Assembly: GCA_027080125.1 (NCBI GenBank)
Contig: JALWSW010000132.1
Span: 1 to 19,205, forward strand
Length of the DNA stretch: 19,205 nt
Direction: 5' to 3'
DNA from: Campylobacterales bacterium
Lineage (GTDB): Bacteria > Campylobacterota_A > Desulfurellia > JAADFJ01
The position numbers and the translations under genes were made by a program. Of the stretch, positions 14,244-19,205 are shown in pieces; within the stretch, counting starts at the first letter, position 1; each line of letters starts with the position of its first letter. The notes beneath the pieces were generated by a model. That model saw only the letters and a program-made list of their open reading frames with translations, was not told the DNA's origin and did no database searches.

Positions 14244-15183
14244 ACTTGAGCGTCAGGCTAAAAATTTTATTATTTCCCGCTCTCAGACTATCGAAAAGAT
14301 AGAAGAAACTCATATATCCACTATCTATTTAACCAAGCAATTTGCATATAAGCGGAAAAAGCCGCTTTTTTTCGGGTTTCTTGACTATAGGACGGTAGAA
14401 AAAAGAGAGGAGTATTGCAAGAAAGAAGTCAGTCTTAATCAAAGACTTTCAAATATCTATATTGGGACGGAGCCAATTTATCTGAACGGAGAGATTATTG
14501 ACTGGCTGGTTGTTATGAGACGGCTTAAAGAGAATCAGATGCTCGAAAGTTATCTTAAAACCGGTTTGCCAGATGAGCTAATAGATTCGTTTATCGAAAA
14601 GTTTTATCGTTTTTCTTTGCAAAAGAGAAGCCCTGAGATCGACAGATTCGGGGATATTTCGGTTATCGAAAGCAATTGGAATGAGAATTTTCAGCAGACT
14701 GAAGACCAGATAGGCAGCACTATTTCCCGTGAGCAATTTTCTAAAATTAAAGAGAGTGTGGAAAAATTCTGCTCCAAAAAGGAGCTTTTCAAAGAAAGAG
14801 TAGATATGGGAGCAATCATTGACGGGCATGGAGATATAAGGATAGAACATATCTATTTTGAAAAAGATCAGGCATATCTGTTTGATTGTATCGAGTTTAA
14901 CGACCGCTTCAGATATCAGGACAGATTGCTTGATTTTGCGTTTTTGCTGATGGATCTTGAGTATAACGGTTATGGTGAAATATCAACTATTATGTTTGGC
15001 AAGTATTGCAAAAGATTTAATGAAAAAGGTGTTGACAACTTGTGCGATTTTTATAAATGCTACAGAGCTTATGTTCGCGGCAAGGTGGAAGGATTTATGT
15101 ATAAAGAAGGCAAAAATGAAAAAAATCTCAAGCGTGCCATAGATTATTTCAGGTTATCCGAGCAGTATGCTGATCGATTTTGA
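14218..15183 (+). CDS. Aminoglycoside-phosphotransferase-like kinase (COG2187-type), unfused
   Basis: Protein-kinase-fold phosphotransferase of unknown substrate, 321 residues. The region FAYKRKKPLFFGFLDYRTVEKR (42-63) is the COG2187 signature and includes the ATP-binding lysine candidate Lys45. The catalytic loop HGDIRIEHI is at 204-212 and the metal-binding segment FDCIEFNDRFRYQD at 222-235, followed by LLDFAFLLMDLEYNG. In many bacteria this domain is fused at its C-terminus to a P-loop kinase; here that second part is the next, overlapping gene. No ATG is available near the N-terminus: TTG at 14218 (behind GAGGAAAAGG) or TTG at 14230 are the choices, so the first few residues are uncertain. 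The family has been linked only loosely to antibiotic kinases by fold, so resistance should not be inferred. Confidence 0.8.
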   Translation: MTRRLKQSELERQAKNFIISRSQTIEKIEETHISTIYLTKQFAYKRKKPLFFGFLDYRTVEKREEYCKKEVSLNQRLSNIYIGTEPIYLNGEIIDWLVVMRRLKENQMLESYLKTGLPDELIDSFIEKFYRFSLQKRSPEIDRFGDISVIESNWNENFQQTEDQIGSTISREQFSKIKESVEKFCSKKELFKERVDMGAIIDGHGDIRIEHIYFEKDQAYLFDCIEFNDRFRYQDRLLDFAFLLMDLEYNGYGEISTIMFGKYCKRFNEKGVDNLCDFYKCYRAYVRGKVEGFMYKEGKNEKNLKRAIDYFRLSEQYADRF

Positions 15184-15661
15184 CGAACCGCTCGTTGTGA
15201 TGATGATGGGTTTTTCAGGCAGCGGCAAAAGCTATGTTGCAAGACATCTGGGCAAGAAAAATAACTATTCTGTTCTCTCAAGCGACAGAATAAGAGCCGA
15301 GCTGAATCTTAAGGGTAATTATAGCAAAGAGGCGGTTATCTCTGTTTATGAGAAGATGATAAAAACGGCAGTTGAGCTGTTGAGGAAAGGCAGCTCGGTG
15401 GTTCTGGATGCGACATTTATAAGATACAGATACAGAAAGCTTTGCTATAGAAATATAAGGTCGTTTCCGATTCATCTGGTTGAGTGCAGGCTTCATAGAG
15501 AGGAAACCATAATAAAACGTTTGAGGGCAAGAAAGTTGAGAAAATCGGGTATCTCGGAGGCTGATGTTGATGTCTATCTGCTTCAGAAAAGTCAATATGA
15601 ACCTATTGACATAAACGATCTGCGTCATCTTAGCTCCATATTGACAATCTTTAACGATTGA
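15167..15661 (+). CDS. P-loop kinase (COG0645-type, AAA/zeta-like)
   Basis: Small nucleoside-triphosphate-dependent kinase of 164 residues. A Walker A motif GFSGSGKS is at residues 15-22, followed by the substrate-proximal LSSDRIRAEL segment, VVLDATFIR as the Walker B-like strand, and a lid region LHREETIIKRLRARKLRKSGISEADV with several arginines. This corresponds to the C-terminal half of the fused two-kinase proteins mentioned for the gene before it. The ATG at 15167 overlaps that gene's end by 17 bases; no clear Shine-Dalgarno is seen, consistent with coupled translation. Together with its neighbour it probably works as a two-subunit version of the fused protein. The phosphorylated substrate is unknown. 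Confidence 0.8.
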   Translation: MLIDFDEPLVVMMMGFSGSGKSYVARHLGKKNNYSVLSSDRIRAELNLKGNYSKEAVISVYEKMIKTAVELLRKGSSVVLDATFIRYRYRKLCYRNIRSFPIHLVECRLHREETIIKRLRARKLRKSGISEADVDVYLLQKSQYEPIDINDLRHLSSILTIFND

Positions 15662-15667
15662 ATCTTG

Positions 15668-15695
15668 TTGACAAAATCTGAGGCGATTCTATCAT
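15668..15695 (+). promoter_or_regulatory. Predicted promoter of the 15702 gene, apparently leaderless
   Basis: A perfect TTGACA (15668-15673), 16-base spacer and TATCAT (15690-15695). The expected transcription start, seven bases past the -10, falls on the A of the ATG at 15702. No Shine-Dalgarno precedes that ATG. Confidence 0.55.
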
Positions 15696-15701
15696 AAAAG
15701 T

Positions 15702-15923
15702 ATGAAATATTTTATACTTTTTGTGCTTCTGTTTATCCTGTGGGCGTATCTGAAAAAATCGCTCAAAGGTGACAGCGAGGAAGACAAAAAGCTGGTTGAA
15801 TGCTCTGAATGCGGGGTGTATCTGCCGAAAGAGGATGCCAAAAAGCATATAAACTGGAGCAAAACAATCTATTTTTGCTCTGATGAATGCGAAAAAAAAT
15901 ATGTTGAATCCGGCAAAAAATAG
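15702..15923 (+). CDS. Small membrane-anchored zinc-ribbon protein (PP0621-like)
   Basis: A 73-residue protein with one N-terminal membrane segment (about residues 2-17, followed by KKSLKG) and a cytoplasmic or peripheral C-terminal domain with four cysteines: CSECGVYLPKEDA (about residues 34-46) and FCSDECEKKY (about 58-67). The CxxC...CxxxC layout suggests a bound zinc. Overall architecture resembles the uncharacterised PP0621 family; function is unknown. It is the first gene of the transaldolase-rdgB-lptA-gltX run, behind its own predicted promoter. The start codon lacks a Shine-Dalgarno and would be at or next to the transcription start. Low-complexity coincidence is unlikely, because the cysteine pattern is regular and the neighbours are spaced as in an operon (21 bases to the next gene). 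Confidence 0.75.
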   Translation: MKYFILFVLLFILWAYLKKSLKGDSEEDKKLVECSECGVYLPKEDAKKHINWSKTIYFCSDECEKKYVESGKK

Positions 15924-15944
15924 ACGGATTAAAAAGGAGCGTAG

Positions 15945-16589
15945 ATGAAATTTTTTATTGATACGGCAAATGTTGATTTGATAAAATCTTATTATAGCCT
16001 GGGTATAGTTGATGGTGTTACAACCAACCCGTCGCTTGTTTCGAAAGAGAATAAAAGCTTCAGTGAGATAATAGCTGATATTGCCTCATTTGTGGATGGA
16101 CCTATAAGTGCTGAGGTGATTGCCACCGATTCTGAAGGAATGATTAGCCAGGCAAAAGAGCTATCTTCTATAAGCAAAAACATAGTGATAAAGATTCCTA
16201 TGACCAAGGAGGGAATCAAAGCCGTCAACACTCTTTCGGGTATTGGGATAAGAACCAATGTAACGCTTGTCTTTTCTCCGGCTCAGGCTTTACTTGCGGC
16301 AAAGGTGGGCGCCAGTTATGTCAGTCCGTTTGTAGGAAGGCTCGATGATATAGGTCATCACGGAATGGAGCTGATAGAACAGATCAGGGCAATATATGAT
16401 AATTATCGATTTGCTACTGAGATTATTGTTGCAAGCATCAGGCATCCTTCTCATGTGATCGAGGCTGCTCTTGCTGGAGCTGATGTTGCAACTATTCCCC
16501 CGTCTGTTATCGAAAAACTTTTTAATCATCCTTTGACAGATAAAGGGCTTGAAAAATTTTTAGAGGATTGGAAACGAAGGTTTGGATAA
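15945..16589 (+). CDS. tal: Transaldolase (TalC/FSA-type short subfamily)
   Basis: Cytoplasmic Schiff-base enzyme of the non-oxidative pentose phosphate pathway, 214 residues, the short TalC-like form. Landmarks are FFIDTANVDLIK (3-14), DGVTTNPSLV (23-32), the Schiff-base Lys83 in VIKIPMT, NVTLVFSPAQA (105-115) and VASIRHPSHV. Two positions separate transaldolases from fructose-6-phosphate aldolases in this subfamily: here Glu57 (in SAEVIAT) and Phe129 (in SPFVGR) are the transaldolase residues, where FSA has Gln and Tyr. I therefore favour transaldolase activity. The ATG has AAGGAG (15934-15939) upstream. It overlaps rdgB by eight bases. Confidence 0.9.
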   Translation: MKFFIDTANVDLIKSYYSLGIVDGVTTNPSLVSKENKSFSEIIADIASFVDGPISAEVIATDSEGMISQAKELSSISKNIVIKIPMTKEGIKAVNTLSGIGIRTNVTLVFSPAQALLAAKVGASYVSPFVGRLDDIGHHGMELIEQIRAIYDNYRFATEIIVASIRHPSHVIEAALAGADVATIPPSVIEKLFNHPLTDKGLEKFLEDWKRRFG

Positions 16590-17157
16590 GCTTGTTGTCG
16601 CAACTCATAATCAGGGAAAGCTGAGAGAGATAAAACATTTTTTCAGCGATATTCCGATTGAGATAATCTCTGCTGCAGAGCTTTCGGAGAGCTCACCGAA
16701 GGAGACCGGGATAACATACCGGGAAAATGCCCTTTTGAAGGCGCGTTATCTTTATAAAAAATATAGAATCCCAACGCTTGCCGATGATTCCGGTCTTGAG
16801 GTAAAGGCATTAAACGGAATGCCTGGGATCTATTCGGCGCGTTTTGACGGTGCTAAAGCCACATATCATTCAAACAATATAAAATTGCTCGGACTGCTTG
16901 AGGGCAAAAGGGATCGCAGGGCGGAATTTGTGTGCGTTATGATACTTATTGCCGATGATAAAACCTATCAGGCTACCGGAAAGGTAGCGGGCAATATCGC
17001 ATGCGATTTTTCCGGAACCGAAGGGTTTGGTTATGACCCGCTTTTTATTCCTGTTGGCTATGGCAGAAGTTATGCGGAGATGGAATATAAAAAGCAATCG
17101 ATAAGTCACAGGGCTGTTGCCTTGAAGAAAATAAAGAGGATTATCAAAACGTTATGA
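16582..17157 (+). CDS. rdgB: dITP/XTP pyrophosphatase RdgB/HAM1
   Basis: Cleans the nucleotide pool by hydrolysing dITP, ITP and XTP to monophosphates. The 191-residue protein shows the family's motifs: VVATHNQGKLREI (5-17), the metal-binding LADDSGLEVKALNGMPGIYSARF (about 67-89), EGFGYDPLFIP (about 149-159) and the C-terminal SHRAVALKK. Length is typical. The start is TTG (16582), which gives the usual MxKLVVATHN beginning, with GAAGG just upstream; no ATG is available nearby. It overlaps the transaldolase stop by eight bases and ends in an ATGA overlap with the next gene. Confidence 0.95.
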   Translation: MDKLVVATHNQGKLREIKHFFSDIPIEIISAAELSESSPKETGITYRENALLKARYLYKKYRIPTLADDSGLEVKALNGMPGIYSARFDGAKATYHSNNIKLLGLLEGKRDRRAEFVCVMILIADDKTYQATGKVAGNIACDFSGTEGFGYDPLFIPVGYGRSYAEMEYKKQSISHRAVALKKIKRIIKTL

Positions 17158-17627
17158 GGATTTTGCTGCTGCTTTTAATCTTTATCGTGCCGGCATATTC
17201 GGCAGCCTTGCCGGGTGGTTCTTCTCCGGTTGAGATAGATTCGCAAAGCGCCCAATTTAATCAGAATAAAAACAGTGCTACTTTTATCGGAGATGTAGTT
17301 TTTAAGCGGGATAGGCTCACGGTTAAATCGGATAGGCTTGTGATATACAGAAACAAAAAAGGCGAGCTTATTAAGGCTGTAGCAACCGGTTCGGTGAGGA
17401 TAAAAAACAGTGATAAAAAGAATCGCTTTAATGCCACCTCCGATATGGCAGTTTATAACAGAAAAGAGCAGACTTTGGTGTTGACCGGAAAGCTCGTTAC
17501 ATTTGGTAATGGAATTGATAAAGGAGAATGTGAAAAATTGATCTATCATATTGATACGGGAAACAGCGAGATTTTTTCAGGAAATAGTCCTGTCAAACTT
17601 ACGGTAACTCCTAAGGAGTCCAAATGA
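17154..17627 (+). CDS. lptA: Periplasmic LPS transport protein LptA (OstA-like)
   Basis: Predicted bridge protein that carries lipopolysaccharide across the periplasm. The 157-residue product starts with a signal peptide (hydrophobic residues 3-13, candidate cleavage after AYSA near 17). The mature part has the repeating beta-strand pattern of the OstA/LptA fold: IDSQSAQFNQNKNSATFIGDV (28-48), FKRDRLTVKSDRLVIY (about 50-65), ATGSVRIKN, and NATSDMAVYNRKEQTLVLTG (about 93-112). LptA fits better than LptC because of the cleavable signal and the repeats. Here the gene stands between rdgB and gltX, not next to lptC or lptB, which are not in the window. ATGA overlaps at both ends indicate coupled translation. 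Confidence 0.82.
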   Translation: MRILLLLLIFIVPAYSAALPGGSSPVEIDSQSAQFNQNKNSATFIGDVVFKRDRLTVKSDRLVIYRNKKGELIKAVATGSVRIKNSDKKNRFNATSDMAVYNRKEQTLVLTGKLVTFGNGIDKGECEKLIYHIDTGNSEIFSGNSPVKLTVTPKESK

Positions 17628-19021
17628 GCGTGGTGACACGTTTTCCGCCAAGCCCCACCGGTTTTTTGCATATTGGCGGGCTCAGAACGGCGCTTTTTAA
17701 CTATCTGTATGCCAGGCATCATGATGGTAAGTTTATTTTGAGGATAGAAGATACAGACAGCGAGCGCTCTGAGAAACGTTTCAGCGAGCTGATAATCAAG
17801 GCGTTTGAATGGGTGGGGCTGGATTTTGACGAGGGTCCCTATTTTCAATCTCAGCGCGGTGAGATTTATGCGAAATATATCGACAAGCTGATAAAGGAGG
17901 GCAAGGCATACAGATGCTACTGCAGCCGGGAGCGATTGAGTAAACTCAAGGAATCACAAATATCAAAAGGAATAAAGCCTCATTACGACGGTTTCTGCAG
18001 AGAACAGAACAGGAAAACATCAGGAGATTATACGGTTCGATTCAAGCTTCCGGATTCGGTGGGTAAGGTTGAATTTTATGATATGATTCATGGAAAGATA
18101 TCGGTTGCTTTGTCGGAGTTGGATGATTTTATTATCGTAAGATCGAACCGAATGCCGATGTATAATCTTGCCTGTGTTATAGATGATGCGCTTATGGGAG
18201 TTACCGATATTATTCGCGGCGATGATCATCTTTCAAATACACCGAAGCAGATTTTACTCTATAAGGCTCTCGGATTTGATATTCCAAGATATGCCCATGT
18301 GCCGATGATTTTGGGTGAGGACAAAAAACGATTTTCCAAACGACACGGGGCAACCTCGGTGAGCGTATATAAGGATGAGGGCTATTTGCCGGATGCGCTT
18401 TTGAATTATCTGGTAAGGTTGGGTTTTTCATACAAAGATCAGGAGATTTTCAGCCTCGATGAGCTGATAAGATATTTCGATATCGATCGGCTCGGGAAAT
18501 CCGCATCGGTTTTCAACCCTTCAAAGCTGCTCTGGATAAATTCGGTTTATATTAAAAACAGAGAACCCTCAAAACTTGCCGAAGAGATTGCTCCTTTTCT
18601 TTCCGAGCTTTTGAAAAGAGAGATTGATGTTGATGAAAAACTGACAGAGGCGGTAAAGACAGTTCAACAAAGGGCAAAAACGTTAAAAGAGGCTGCCGGG
18701 CAGCTTAAATTCTATTTTGAAGCTCCTTCAGATTATGATGAGAAAGGAATCAAAAAATATTGCAAAGATAGCGGTTTGCTAAAGGAGTTGCTGCGTCTTG
18801 CAGAGGATATAAAATGGAGCGAGTCAGAGCTTAAGAGAGTCATCGAAGAGACGATGGATAAATTTCAGATAAAAATGATCAAGGTAGCTCAGCCGATAAG
18901 AATAGCGCTTACCGGAAAAACTGTGAGCCCCGGAATTTATGAGATGATGCTTATATTGGGCAAGTCCGAATCGCTAAAGCGTATAGAAAATCTTTCCAGA
19001 TTTTTAGATGAAAGAGCTTGA
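17624..19021 (+). CDS. gltX: Glutamyl-tRNA synthetase
   Basis: Class I aminoacyl-tRNA synthetase charging tRNA-Glu (and perhaps tRNA-Gln, if the cell uses the GatCAB route), 465 residues. The N-terminus RFPPSPTGFLHIGGLRTALF carries the HIGH-type motif HIGG at 16-19. The KMSKS-type loop is KRFSKRHG at 235-242. Cys98, Cys100 and Cys125 (CYC ... YDGFC) match the zinc-binding insert seen in many bacterial GluRS. The C-terminal ~150 residues are helical, as in the anticodon-binding domain. The ATG overlaps the lptA stop (ATGA, 17624-17627). The sequence does not show whether the enzyme is discriminating. Confidence 0.96.
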   Translation: MSVVTRFPPSPTGFLHIGGLRTALFNYLYARHHDGKFILRIEDTDSERSEKRFSELIIKAFEWVGLDFDEGPYFQSQRGEIYAKYIDKLIKEGKAYRCYCSRERLSKLKESQISKGIKPHYDGFCREQNRKTSGDYTVRFKLPDSVGKVEFYDMIHGKISVALSELDDFIIVRSNRMPMYNLACVIDDALMGVTDIIRGDDHLSNTPKQILLYKALGFDIPRYAHVPMILGEDKKRFSKRHGATSVSVYKDEGYLPDALLNYLVRLGFSYKDQEIFSLDELIRYFDIDRLGKSASVFNPSKLLWINSVYIKNREPSKLAEEIAPFLSELLKREIDVDEKLTEAVKTVQQRAKTLKEAAGQLKFYFEAPSDYDEKGIKKYCKDSGLLKELLRLAEDIKWSESELKRVIEETMDKFQIKMIKVAQPIRIALTGKTVSPGIYEMMLILGKSESLKRIENLSRFLDERA

Positions 19022-19205
19022 CAAGCTTTTATCGGATAAAAAGAGCGGTTCGGTGGCAATAGCGATCTCTTTTTTGAATCTGATTGAGAGCTGCCCTTCA
19101 GATATTGAAAAAAAGATTAAGCTGATCAAAGAGGCGTTTCCTGAGATGACGCTTGTCAAATCGGTTTGCCATAAAATAGAAACTGCAATTACCGAAGGAA
19201 CGGAT
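19008..19205 (+). CDS. Unidentified gene, N-terminal fragment (possibly eIF2B-related)
   Basis: Open frame of 66 codons from an ATG at 19008, inside the end of gltX (14-base overlap), running off the window with no stop. The product starts MKELDKLLSDKKSGSVAIAI and appears helical; a segment around LIKEAFPEMTLVKSVCHKI loosely recalls the N-terminal helical region of eIF2B/sugar-phosphate isomerase-like proteins. This is a weak resemblance and I do not assign a function. There is no clear Shine-Dalgarno; the overlap and strand suggest it belongs to the gltX operon. Confidence 0.6.
   Translation, partial: MKELDKLLSDKKSGSVAIAISFLNLIESCPSDIEKKIKLIKEAFPEMTLVKSVCHKIETAITEGTD

Noticed and set aside
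14218..15183. Aminoglycoside resistance gene
   Set aside because: The similarity is to the COG2187 family by fold and signature, not to known resistance enzymes; no resistance should be inferred.

Overview
The window comes from a Gram-negative, LPS-making bacterium: it carries lpxC, an lptA-type gene and a tRNA-fMet with an encoded CCA end. The DNA is AT-leaning and genes are tightly packed, with many 4-base ATGA or GTGA overlaps and frequent GTG/TTG starts. Intact fixABCX, together with CcdA and a VKOR-type disulfide enzyme, suggests a respiratory, probably anaerobic or microaerobic lifestyle. A lineage near the Desulfurella/Hippea or other former deltaproteobacterial groups is only a guess; the sequence alone does not settle it.

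Layout. (1) 1-2127, minus strand: a patatin-like esterase followed by moeA, which runs off the left edge. (2) 2128-2589: a divergent intergenic region holding outward promoters and a 258-bp stretch that looks like a degenerate palindromic repeat or miniature element. (3) 2590-6022, plus: fixA-fixB-fixC-fixX, closed by a strong intrinsic terminator. (4) 6094-7740, minus: a VKOR-thioredoxin fusion followed by ccdA, which together look like a thiol redox module of the cell envelope. (5) 7855-8796, plus: a CorA-type divalent cation channel, divergent from the VKOR gene. A bidirectional terminator separates it from (6) 8843-11753, minus: yajC-secD-secF. (7) 11754-12098: divergent promoters and a second copy of the repeat motif. 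(8) 12099-15661, plus: initiator tRNA, carA, lpxC and a pair of overlapping genes (an aminoglycoside-phosphotransferase-like kinase and a P-loop kinase) that in many bacteria form one fused protein. (9) 15702-19205, plus, with its own promoter: a small membrane/zinc-ribbon protein, transaldolase, rdgB, lptA, gltX and the start of an unidentified gene.

Most genes are housekeeping or well-known families; I see no CRISPR array, phage or clear new multi-gene system. The parts most worth a second look are the repeat element at 2219-2476 and its relative at 11910-11932, the VKOR-thioredoxin/CcdA pair, three genes whose predicted transcription start nearly coincides with the start codon and which lack a Shine-Dalgarno, the split kinase pair, and the U1:U72 mismatch in the initiator tRNA. 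All family assignments come from motif recognition by eye, without database searches.
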